The notes beneath the pieces were generated by a model, which was not told the DNA's origin, searched no databases, and was given only the letters and a program-made list of their open reading frames with translations. Below, piece by piece: positions 15,997 to 23,551 of a DNA stretch of 64,000 bases (position 1 is the first letter of the stretch; each line of letters opens with the position of its first letter). Location of the stretch: the NCBI GenBank assembly GCA_023418925.1, contig JAEZYS010000016.1, positions 62,001 to 126,000 on the forward strand, read 5' to 3'. The stretch comes from Bacillota bacterium (GTDB lineage: Bacteria > Bacillota > Clostridia > Oscillospirales > Ruminococcaceae). The position numbers and the translations under genes were made by a program.

Positions 15997-16548
15997 ATGA
16001 AAAGACTAGTAATTTCAGTGTTATTGGCGGTAACTTTATTATGTGGTTGTGGTAGTTCTGCAAAACCTGAACATGATTTTAGGAATGCGGATTGGGGAAT
16101 GACAAAATCAGAAGTTATAGCTTCTGAAGGAAAAGAGCCTGATGCTGATATTGACGAAGAAGGGAGTATTGAATATACGAAAATAATGGTTGCAGATTTA
16201 CTACCAATGACAGCATCATATGAGTTTGATAATGAACGACTTGTTAGTGGAAGATACTATTTTAATAACTTAACTCAAGATACAACAGCTGAACTTACTA
16301 TTAATAAAGTTTCTTTGTTGCAAGCTAAACTTACTGAATTATACAAAGAGCCTTTTTCTATAGAAGGAACATTGCCTGATGAAATATTAGATTCAGATGA
16401 AATTAAATATGTTGTAAAATGGAAAACAGACGATTCGCAAATATCATTAGTTTGTTTTAAACTTAAAGACACACATACTGTATCACTTCATATTGTTTAT
16501 TCATCCAAAAGTGAAGTTGGCGATCCAGATTCAAAGGAAGGTCTATAA
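15997..16548 (+). CDS. Prophage lipoprotein, DFRN-xx-WGM family, copy 4
   Basis: A 183-aa predicted lipoprotein (lipobox LLCGCGSSA). The domain HDFRNADWGMTKSEVIASEG is directly after the anchor, with no long linker. It is co-linear with copy 1 along its whole length and shares the C-terminal DSKE ending, so the two are recent paralogues. It is the last cargo gene before the integrase. Function unknown. Confidence 0.82.
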   Translation: MKRLVISVLLAVTLLCGCGSSAKPEHDFRNADWGMTKSEVIASEGKEPDADIDEEGSIEYTKIMVADLLPMTASYEFDNERLVSGRYYFNNLTQDTTAELTINKVSLLQAKLTELYKEPFSIEGTLPDEILDSDEIKYVVKWKTDDSQISLVCFKLKDTHTVSLHIVYSSKSEVGDPDSKEGL

Positions 16549-16579
16549 TAGAACTTGATATATTAAAGAAGGTGGTCGC

Positions 16580-17770
16580 ATGATAAAAAATAAACAGCGT
16601 AAAGACGGGCGTATTCAGGCGGCTGTGCATCTTGGCAATGGCAAATATAAATATGTCTATGCAACCTCCAACAAAGAACTGCAAACAAAGGTAAATGAAC
16701 TAAACTTAAAGCTTGGAAAGGGCCTTGATGTTTCAGCAGAGTATGACACCTTTGGCGAATGGGCGCAAAGATGGCTGAAATTGAAAGCTATTGAAGTTTC
16801 TCACGGCCGACACCAAACTTATAAATACAGAGTGGCAAATTTAGAGCCGCTTAACTGCTTTTCAATTAGCAAAATTCGCACTACAGATATTCAGGATATT
16901 ATCCTTGATATGGCTGCAAATGGATATGCATATAAAACACTTAAAGATGTTAGGGGAACAGCAAGCCAAATTTTTAAGCTTGCTATTGATAACCGTGTTA
17001 TGGATTACAACCCTGCTCCCGCTGTTAAGCTTCCAGCAGAAGCGCCGAAAACAACACGCAGGGCATTAACAGAGGAAGAACAATCCTGGATTAATGAGCC
17101 GTCCGATCACCGTGCGCATAGAGCGGCAATGATAATGATGTATGCAGGTCTTAGACGTGGTGAATTAATTCCGCTACTTTGGACAGATATAGATCTGAAA
17201 GCAAAAACTATTTCTGTTAATAAAACCGTTGAAATAATAGACGGAAAAAGCATAGTTAAGAATACTGCAAAAACGAAAGCCGGTATAAGAACGGTTTATA
17301 TCCCTCAAATTCTTGTTGACTTCCTTGCTTCAGAAGATAGAGGAAATAATCTTGTAGTTTGTCCTGACGCTTCCGGGCGCATGATGTCAGAAAGTGCATA
17401 CAAGAGAGTATGGGAAAGTTATATATATGAACTAAATTACAAGTATGGCAATTTTGAAGATATTTTAGTTAAGAATAAGCAAACAGGACAGCTTGAAAAG
17501 TATAAAAAACCGACAAGCAAATTTTCACCTTCAAAAATTCCTATAGTTATTCCACGAATTACAGCACATTGGCTTCGACACACATTTATTACAATGATGT
17601 ATCTTGCAGGCGTTGACTTGCTGACAGCAAAGGAACAAGCCGGACATGCTGACGTACAGACAACAATGGAAATATATACGCATCTTGACAGCGTATATAA
17701 ATCAAAACAGATCAGCAAGCTTGATGATTATTTAAGCCAGAAAAATAGGCCTAATTTAATAGCAAAATAA
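16580..17770 (+). CDS. int: Prophage tyrosine integrase
   Basis: A 396-aa tyrosine recombinase: N-terminal arm-binding region, SAM-like core-binding domain (about 55-150) and catalytic domain with Arg192 (YAGLRRGE), His330/Arg333 (HWLRHT), His356 (AGHADVQTT) and the nucleophile Tyr366 (IYTHL). It catalyses integration into the tRNA-Pro gene whose 3' end lies 73 nt downstream. AAGAAGGTGG precedes the ATG. Full length, so integration ability looks retained. Confidence 0.95.
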   Translation: MIKNKQRKDGRIQAAVHLGNGKYKYVYATSNKELQTKVNELNLKLGKGLDVSAEYDTFGEWAQRWLKLKAIEVSHGRHQTYKYRVANLEPLNCFSISKIRTTDIQDIILDMAANGYAYKTLKDVRGTASQIFKLAIDNRVMDYNPAPAVKLPAEAPKTTRRALTEEEQSWINEPSDHRAHRAAMIMMYAGLRRGELIPLLWTDIDLKAKTISVNKTVEIIDGKSIVKNTAKTKAGIRTVYIPQILVDFLASEDRGNNLVVCPDASGRMMSESAYKRVWESYIYELNYKYGNFEDILVKNKQTGQLEKYKKPTSKFSPSKIPIVIPRITAHWLRHTFITMMYLAGVDLLTAKEQAGHADVQTTMEIYTHLDSVYKSKQISKLDDYLSQKNRPNLIAK

Positions 17771-17775
17771 TATTT

Positions 17776-17797
17776 ACTCGGTCAACTACTCGGTCAA
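17776..17797 (+). repeat. Tandem 10-nt direct repeat next to integrase
   Basis: ACTCGGTCAA occurs at 17776-17785 and again at 17788-17797, 12 bp apart, between the integrase stop and the attachment site. The spacing and position suit an arm-type integrase binding site, by inference. Confidence 0.45.
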
Positions 17798-17807
17798 AAA
17801 ATAATAA

Positions 17808-17828
17808 AACCCCTATAATAAAGGGGTT
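17808..17828 (+). terminator. Short hairpin after the integrase
   Basis: AACCCC and GGGGTT arms flank a 9-nt loop. No long T-run follows, so it is a weak candidate terminator. Confidence 0.4.
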
Positions 17829-17842
17829 AAAGGCTGTTTTAA

Positions 17843-17892
17843 GTGCGTTCGGGACGCAGAGGCCGCAAGTTCGAATCTTGTCACCTCGACCA
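17843..17892 (+). other. Prophage attachment site: 3' part of tRNA-Pro(CGG)
   Basis: From about GCGTTCGGGACGC the sequence reads as the right half of a tRNA: anticodon loop TTCGGGA (anticodon CGG), variable loop AGAGGCC, T-arm GCAAG-TTCGAAT-CTTGT, acceptor strand CACCTCG, A and CCA. Upstream there is no D-arm or 5' acceptor strand, and the base of the anticodon stem is mismatched (G-G). A truncated tRNA 3' end beside an integrase is the expected duplicated att core, so the intact tRNA should lie at the other prophage end. Confidence 0.82.
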
Positions 17893-17908
17893 ATGAAACA
17901 ACGTAAAC

Positions 17909-17948
17909 AAAGGGTTTGCAGGTTCTGTATAGAATCTGCAAACCCTTT
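17909..17948 (+). terminator. Strong hairpin terminator after the tRNA end
   Basis: Arms AAAGGGTTTGCAG (17909-17921) and CTGCAAACCCTTT (17936-17948) pair perfectly and the inner GTTCT/AGAAT extends the stem to 18 bp with a GTAT loop. This is presumably the original terminator of the host tRNA-Pro gene. Confidence 0.75.
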
Positions 17949-18065
17949 GGTTATTAAAAGAAATGAAAGAAAAGCATTAAGCAAAAAAATTAAGGGATAT
18001 AATTTCTAATGGGTTATAGCCCTTGATAATAAAATATGTGATATGGAGGATACTAATATAATAAT

Positions 18066-18500
18066 TCACCCTCCGTGAGAAACGCTATCCTCCACACTAT
18101 ATACATTTCCATATTCATCATATTCAATATAATAATAATGTTGTAAATAGTCCGGTAAAAAGAGTGCGTCATCTTTATATATGTAATAGCCTACTTTCCC
18201 ACTTTTCCCTTCAATATACTCTCCAAGATCAAATTCTCCATATCTATTTTCTACTTCAGTTATTTTGTTGCCAATAACCCACTTATCATTATATTTGTAA
18301 TATGTAGGATGAGATTGAAAAAACAAGAATGCAAGAACAAGCAGAAAAAGAAAAATTATTATAGAAAAAATTATTTTTTTATTATAACCTCGTTTTTCAA
18401 AATATATTATTAAAACTATGAGTGAAATAAGCAGTACAACTGGCAGATATAATAACATTAGCTCAACATAACATGGAAGTTCAAAATAATATGAACCCAT
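18066..18500 (-). CDS. Membrane protein of unknown function
   Basis: A 144-aa protein with two N-terminal membrane segments (LMLLYLPVVLLISLIVLIIY and IIFSIIIFLFLLVLAFLFF) and an outer domain rich in Tyr and acidic residues, ending in VYSVEDSVSHGG. The NKITEVENRYGEFDLGEY portion resembles domains in Firmicutes small envelope proteins. No function can be assigned. First host gene after the prophage, transcribed toward it. Confidence 0.65.
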   Translation of the reverse strand: MGSYYFELPCYVELMLLYLPVVLLISLIVLIIYFEKRGYNKKIIFSIIIFLFLLVLAFLFFQSHPTYYKYNDKWVIGNKITEVENRYGEFDLGEYIEGKSGKVGYYIYKDDALFLPDYLQHYYYIEYDEYGNVYSVEDSVSHGG

Positions 18501-18653
18501 TTTACACCTCTAAACAAATTACAATCAGCCTTTGCATAATAGTAGAATTTCACAAATATTTACTTAATTGTATAATATAGATGTAGCGTAAATGGTTATT
18601 GCTTTTCATTTATTGTATCTGCTTTATTTTGTAGGGGCTAATACTTATGAAGT

Positions 18654-19538
18654 TTAGTTATATTTATGTGTATTTGTAATCTGGTAGAAATGGAGCTGAT
18701 CCTCAGGAAGATCTTCCTTTGATATTTCAAGAATATTCTCAAACTGAGTAAGACCACCATAATTTTTATCAATCTCTTCAAAGCCAGGATTAGAGCAGTG
18801 AGTAGGAATAACAATAGTTGGATTTACCTGCTTCATAACATTAAAACCCTTCTGATTATAAACTGACATATTGGAAAATGTGTTTTCAAACTGCATAAAT
18901 GCAATATCGATCTTGCCGATTTTCTCAAGCTGTTCATCTGTCAGAGCAGTTTGTCCGCAGTCTCCGAAATGTGCAATTCTTAAACCATCTACTTCAAATA
19001 TTGCAATTATATTTCCTGAATTATCACTTACATTATCATCTGCATGTGACGTTGCTACTGTGTAAATATGAAAATCATTAGTATTCATATCTTCTACTGT
19101 ATACATTAGCTGAGGACATTCATTAGCCTTGTTAAACATAAGATCCATGTGATCACCATGATTATGTGTGCTTACAATAGCAGCTGGATGCAAGTCAATC
19201 GTTTTCTTATAAGGCATAACAGTAGGATCAACTACTACTATTTCACCGTTTGTTGAAGTAATAAGATATGAAATGTAAGGATAATTAGAGCTTGCAGATA
19301 CGGTCTGTATCTGAACTTTGCCGGAAGTGTTTTCTGTAACAGGTAAAACTAAATCTGCACTTTTAGTTTCTGCTGCAGTAGTTTCACTTTCGGCTGCAGA
19401 AGTGGTTGTGCTTTCAGATGCTGCTTGGCTTATTTCAGAACTTGCAGTAGTGTCTTTGCTTTCGTTTCTATTTGCAGAGCTGCAGCCTGCTAAAAAAACA
19501 AAAGCTACAAGAATTGTCGCTAGTAATCGCTTTTTCAT
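18654..19538 (-). CDS. Lipoprotein metallo-beta-lactamase-fold hydrolase
   Basis: A 294-aa predicted lipoprotein (lipobox FLAGCSSAN) with a Ser/Thr/Glu-rich linker up to about residue 60, then a metallo-beta-lactamase fold. Metal-binding motifs are THNHGDHMDL (HxHxDH), HFGDCG and IPTHCSNPG. It resembles the UlaG-like group of MBL hydrolases, but the substrate cannot be told. GGAGG precedes the ATG. Located on the outer face of the membrane. Confidence 0.82.
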   Translation of the reverse strand: MKKRLLATILVAFVFLAGCSSANRNESKDTTASSEISQAASESTTTSAAESETTAAETKSADLVLPVTENTSGKVQIQTVSASSNYPYISYLITSTNGEIVVVDPTVMPYKKTIDLHPAAIVSTHNHGDHMDLMFNKANECPQLMYTVEDMNTNDFHIYTVATSHADDNVSDNSGNIIAIFEVDGLRIAHFGDCGQTALTDEQLEKIGKIDIAFMQFENTFSNMSVYNQKGFNVMKQVNPTIVIPTHCSNPGFEEIDKNYGGLTQFENILEISKEDLPEDQLHFYQITNTHKYN

Positions 19539-19894
19539 TAATTAATCCTCCAAAATAAAATAATATATATTTATAATAAGGAATTTAGAAATAAAATACA
19601 ATGTAAAATATATAAATTATTTTAAAGAGAATATGTAATAATTTGTAGTTATTTTGTTTTTATTGAATAAATAATGAGAAAACTCATTTATTTTTTATAT
19701 TTATGTGTAACAGGGATATATATGTTTTAAGAGGCAATTTATTTATTAGCCTTAAGCTAAAAGATCATTAAATAATTTAGGCACTACCTGCTATTACAAA
19801 AATATTACAGATTATGAATATTATTGCAAACAGCACATCTTGTGATATATAATATAAATATAATGAAAAATAAATACATCAAGGAGGACAATAA
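19539..19894. other. Divergent AT-rich intergenic region
   Basis: This 356-nt gap separates two divergent lipoprotein genes. Apart from the promoter candidate at 19824-19853 and a small TTAGC/GCTAA hairpin near 19746-19760, I see no gene or conserved RNA in it. Confidence 0.5.
19824..19853 (+). promoter_or_regulatory. Candidate sigma-A promoter for the 19895 lipoprotein
   Basis: TTGCAA (19824-19829), 18-nt spacer, TATAAT (19848-19853), about 41 nt before the ATG at 19895. Confidence 0.55.
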
Positions 19895-20503
19895 ATGAAA
19901 ACCCAAAAAATATTATCCCTGATTTTGGCGGCAGCCGTTATGTGCAGTTTTGTCGGGTGTCAGGCGGATAAAGGTGAGGTTACGGAGACTTCGCAGAATA
20001 TTACGACAAAAAAGGCGGAAACGGAGAGTAAAAAATCAAATTCTGATAGAAAAGAAATTAATTACATAACCGATTGGTCAATTGAAGAACTTGTTCAAAA
20101 TGTTGAGTTATATGGTAATACATATTCTATGCCTTTTACTTTAGAAGACTTAGGCGAAGATTATTCAATAGGTAACAAATATGATTTTGGATATGATTTG
20201 TATTACAAAGGTGAAAATATTTCACTGATTAAATTTGATGATAATGATGAAGACTTAAAAAAGTGTAATATTATTAGTTTAAACTTTGATGAAAATAAAA
20301 ACATAAAAATTGAAGATTTTTATTGCGGAAATACACGTAAAAACATTGAAAAAAAGTATGGAACGCCCTCTATAGAAAGCAAATCAAAAAATGTTTGTAC
20401 TTATGTTTTTGAGAGAAAGAAAGGTAACGCTGCACTCTTATTAGTATATGAGAATGATAAAATTACAGGTATTACAATTGATGGTATTTATGAGGAGGAG
20501 TAA
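19895..20503 (+). CDS. Lipoprotein of unknown function
   Basis: A 202-aa predicted lipoprotein (lipobox SFVGCQADK) with a Lys/Ser/Glu-rich linker and an acidic outer domain. Segments such as YGNTYSMPFTLEDLG and FYCGNTRKNIEKKYGTP are typical of secreted domains of unknown function in Ruminococcus-like genomes. It lacks the DFRN-xx-WGM motif of the prophage lipoproteins, so it is not an outlying copy. AAGGAGG precedes the ATG. Confidence 0.72.
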   Translation: MKTQKILSLILAAAVMCSFVGCQADKGEVTETSQNITTKKAETESKKSNSDRKEINYITDWSIEELVQNVELYGNTYSMPFTLEDLGEDYSIGNKYDFGYDLYYKGENISLIKFDDNDEDLKKCNIISLNFDENKNIKIEDFYCGNTRKNIEKKYGTPSIESKSKNVCTYVFERKKGNAALLLVYENDKITGITIDGIYEEE

Positions 20504-20671
20504 AAAAGAACAATGTTGAGGATTTTTAGAGCAGTATGTTGAAAAGCCAGCTGCAAATCATATTAAAGCCAAGATATAAACTATAACAAATTTTATTCAG
20601 CTTAATTTGTATTTGGTTGCAAGGAATATTTAAAGAGAAAATTATTTCATAATAACATTTTATATAAAACA

Positions 20672-20708
20672 AAAGCAGAGCAGGAAATTAAACCTGCCCT
20701 GCTTTTTA
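20672..20708 (+). terminator. Rho-independent terminator
   Basis: AAAGCAGAGCAGG (20672-20684) pairs with CCTGCCCTGCTTT (20693-20705), one mismatch, followed by T residues. It lies about 170 nt downstream of the 19895 gene. Confidence 0.8.
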
Positions 20709-20963
20709 TTTTGGAATAGTATAGCTTTATGAAAATTATCCTATAATTCGTTTTTTATACTTTTCAGCCATATCATTTAAGTACATATTTTACTTAGTTA
20801 TACAAATAATAATTCTATTAATTTAAAATAAATAAATGAAAATATTTTCAAAAGTTAAAATAATGTTATAATATAAGTATATACAATAAACAATTTTCAT
20901 ATTATTTTCATATAGTAATTTAACAAACTTATGCAAAATGCACAAATTAATTGACTTGAACCG

Positions 20964-20991
20964 TTGACTATTAATTTAATTGTGTTATATT
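20964..20991 (+). promoter_or_regulatory. Promoter of the ribose operon
   Basis: TTGACT (20964-20969), 16-nt spacer, TATATT (20986-20991). Transcription would begin near 20998, which excludes an ATG at 20980 as the start of rbsR and supports the TTG at 21061. AACCGTT overlaps the -35 box and could be part of an operator, weakly. Confidence 0.65.
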
Positions 20992-21060
20992 AATGGACAA
21001 GGAATCAAGTTTAGCAAAATAATTCAGAAAATATTTTCACAATGTCAGGAAGTGATAATT

Positions 21061-22104
21061 TTGACAATTGTAGATATAGCAAAAAAAGCAGGAGTATCTT
21101 GCTCAACTGTTTCAAGGGTAATAAATAATACTGCACCGGTTAATAAAGAAACAAGAGCAAGAATTCAAGCAATTATTAATGAATATAATTTTTCACCAAA
21201 TTCAATATCAGGTGAAATGGCAAAAATGGCGCAGAACACAATTGCTGTTGTTGTTCCTGATATTACAAACCCATTCTTTGCAGAAGTTATCAAAGGGATT
21301 AATGCAGAGGCTGATAAACATAACTTTAATGCAATTTTTTACGATACAGATGAAAATCAGGAGAAAGAAGTAACAATACTCAAAAAACTGAAATCAATGA
21401 GTATTAAAGGGCTAATTATATCTCCTACTACAGATACAACAGAGTTCAACGGGGATTACCTGAAACTTCTTGAAAGCATAGGAATACCGATTTATCTTAT
21501 TGACAGAGATGTAAAGTATTCAAACTTTGACGGAGTTTTCATTGATAATATTAAGGGTGCCTTTGATGCGACATGTTCGCTGATAAATGAAGGACATAGG
21601 GATATAGCTATTATTGCAGGTCCTAAATCATCAAAACCGGGACGTGACAGATTAAGAGGATATAAAAAAGCTTTTATAATGAATGACGTTGAAATTCAGG
21701 AGGATTTAATATTTTACGGGGATTACCGCATGGAAAGCGGATATGAGCTTACAAATAAAATTCTGAATCTCAGCACCAGACCAACAGCTATATTTACCTG
21801 CAATAACCTTATGGGCCTTGGTTCATTAAAAAGTATTACAGAACATCATTTAAGTATTCCAGATGACATTGCATTTATAACATTTGATGAAATAGAAATT
21901 CTGAACATTCTGGGAATGAAAGTTTCAAGCATATCCCGACCTACACAGGAAATGGGGAGAATTGCAGTAAATAATCTTTCCAATAAAATAAAAAATGCAA
22001 ACAGCGTTAATAATAGTCATATGGACACCATAACACTTATTCCAACACTTAAATTATTAGGTTCAGAAAAAAAGATTGTAAAGGAGCAGAATATAAATGA
22101 ATAA
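21061..22104 (+). CDS. rbsR: LacI-family ribose operon repressor
   Basis: A 347-aa LacI-type regulator from a TTG start. The helix-turn-helix TIVDIAKKAGVSCSTVSRVI is at the very N-terminus as expected for the family, the sugar-binding domain follows with VVVPDITNPFFAEVIKGI, DRDVKYSNFDGVFIDN and VSSISRPTQEMG. AGGAAG lies about 8 nt before the TTG, and the upstream promoter leaves no other start. It leads the rbs operon and overlaps rbsK by 8 nt, so it is autoregulated with the genes it controls, by inference. Confidence 0.88.
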   Translation: MTIVDIAKKAGVSCSTVSRVINNTAPVNKETRARIQAIINEYNFSPNSISGEMAKMAQNTIAVVVPDITNPFFAEVIKGINAEADKHNFNAIFYDTDENQEKEVTILKKLKSMSIKGLIISPTTDTTEFNGDYLKLLESIGIPIYLIDRDVKYSNFDGVFIDNIKGAFDATCSLINEGHRDIAIIAGPKSSKPGRDRLRGYKKAFIMNDVEIQEDLIFYGDYRMESGYELTNKILNLSTRPTAIFTCNNLMGLGSLKSITEHHLSIPDDIAFITFDEIEILNILGMKVSSISRPTQEMGRIAVNNLSNKIKNANSVNNSHMDTITLIPTLKLLGSEKKIVKEQNINE

Positions 22105-23020
22105 GATTGCAGTTTTCGGAAGCTTTGTGGTTGATTTAATGGCAAGGGCACCACATCTTCCTGTACCAGGTGAAACGGTAAAAAGTTCAATGTTTCAGAT
22201 GGGACCGGGAGGAAAAGGTTTTAATCAAGGAATTGCAGCTAACAAGTCCGGCGGAAACGTTACTATGATAACCAAGTTAGGTAAGGACGCTTTTGCGGAT
22301 GTTGCATTGAATATGCTTGAAAAGGAAAAAATGTCAGCAGAATATGCTTTTATAACAGATGAAGCGCCAACAGGAACAGCATTGATTATAGTTGATGAAA
22401 ATACAAGTCAGAATGCTATTGCAGTCACATCAGGGGCTTGCGGTACAATCAATGATGAAGATATTGCGAAAATAGAGTCGGTAATAAAGTCATCAAAAAT
22501 ACTTCTTACACAGCTTGAAACAAATATCGACGCTGTTGAAAAGGTAATTGATATTGCATATAAAAATGGCGTTAAGGTAATACTAAATCCCGCACCTGTT
22601 CAGCCTGTAAGCGATGAACTTTTGAAGAAGATTGATATTATAACTCCAAATGAAGTAGAAGCTGCAATTCTGACAGGAATAAAAGTCAACAATGCTGATG
22701 ATGCTAAAAAGGCTGCGGACTATTTCCTTGACAAGGGCGTCAAAGAGGTTGTAATTACTTTAGGTAAAGCAGGTGTTCTTGCAGTAAATAAAGAAAAGCA
22801 TCAGCTTTTTGAAAACTATGATGTTAAGGTTGTTGATACAACAGGTGCAGGAGATGCATTTAACGGTGGTTTTGCAACAGCACTTGCAGAGGGTAAGGAT
22901 TTATTTGAAGCATGCAGATTCGCCAATGTTGTTTCAAATCTTGCGGTAACAAAAATGGGAACATCTATTGCAATGCCTGCAAGAGCTGATATTGATAAAT
23001 TTATTGAAGATAATAAGTAA
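22097..23020 (+). CDS. rbsK: Ribokinase
   Basis: A 307-aa PfkB-family kinase that phosphorylates D-ribose to ribose 5-phosphate. Signature motifs are GPGGKGFNQGIAA (residues 36-48) and DTTGAGDAFNGGF (247-259) with catalytic base Asp253; NPAPVQP is the family nucleotide loop. Full length. With deoC at the end of the cluster, activity on deoxyribose is also possible (ribokinase and deoxyribokinase are close relatives). Start inside rbsR with AAGGAG upstream. Confidence 0.93.
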   Translation: MNKIAVFGSFVVDLMARAPHLPVPGETVKSSMFQMGPGGKGFNQGIAANKSGGNVTMITKLGKDAFADVALNMLEKEKMSAEYAFITDEAPTGTALIIVDENTSQNAIAVTSGACGTINDEDIAKIESVIKSSKILLTQLETNIDAVEKVIDIAYKNGVKVILNPAPVQPVSDELLKKIDIITPNEVEAAILTGIKVNNADDAKKAADYFLDKGVKEVVITLGKAGVLAVNKEKHQLFENYDVKVVDTTGAGDAFNGGFATALAEGKDLFEACRFANVVSNLAVTKMGTSIAMPARADIDKFIEDNK

Positions 23021-23036
23021 AAGGAGCGGTATATAG

Positions 23037-23435
23037 ATGCTTAAAGGCGGAATTTTAAATCCACAGATGGCAAGGGTTTTTGCTGAAACAGGCCATATGG
23101 ATACTATTGTTGTAAGTGATGCAGGACTTCCTATGCCAAGTGGAACAGAAAGAATAGATCTTGCATGGAAGCCGGAAGAACCTGCATATCTTGATGTTCT
23201 CTCTGAAGTTCTGAAGCACATAGTAGTTGAAAAGGCTATACTTGCTGAAGAAATTAAGAAAGTAAGCCCTGCATTTCTTGAAAAAATTCTAGAAGTTCTT
23301 CCAAAGGATATTCCTGTTGAGTATGTAAAGCATACTGATCTGAAAGAACAAACAAAGCATGCAAGGGCTATAATAAGAACCGGTGAATTTACACCTTATC
23401 CGAGTATAATTCTTGTTGCCGGATGCGCTTATTAA
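23037..23435 (+). CDS. rbsD: D-ribose pyranase
   Basis: A 132-aa RbsD-type mutarotase that interconverts ribopyranose and ribofuranose forms so that ribokinase receives its substrate. Conserved text is MLKGGILNPQMARVFAETGH with His20 as the catalytic-type residue, then DAGLPMP and a C-terminal RTGEFTPYPSIILVAGCAY-like end. It is 16 nt after rbsK, with AAAGGAG upstream. Confidence 0.92.
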   Translation: MLKGGILNPQMARVFAETGHMDTIVVSDAGLPMPSGTERIDLAWKPEEPAYLDVLSEVLKHIVVEKAILAEEIKKVSPAFLEKILEVLPKDIPVEYVKHTDLKEQTKHARAIIRTGEFTPYPSIILVAGCAY

Positions 23436-23450
23436 AGTCAGTAATAGTGT

Positions 23451-23539
23451 GAAATATATATTTTCACGAGGCTATTTACTTCTGTAAATGCACGAGCATG
23501 GAAATTGCTTAGCCAAACCGGATTAAATAGCAAAAAGGA
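23451..23539 (+). other. Structured rbsD-rbsA spacer
   Basis: GTGAAA-atatata-TTTTCAC forms a hairpin at 23451-23469, and GCTATTT (23472) can pair with AAATAGC (23524-23530) around it. There is no T-run after it, so it looks like a processing or stability element between the enzyme genes and the transporter genes rather than a terminator. Confidence 0.4.
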
Positions 23540-23551
23540 ATGGTGATAAAT

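Noticed and set aside
17751..17984. Open frame on the minus strand across the tRNA end and terminator
   Set aside because: It overlaps the tRNA fragment and a strong terminator, and its text is the familiar translation of tRNA ends.
20941..21000. Clear LacI-type operator for RbsR
   Set aside because: Only a weak AACCGTT centre overlaps the -35 box; no good palindrome could be shown.
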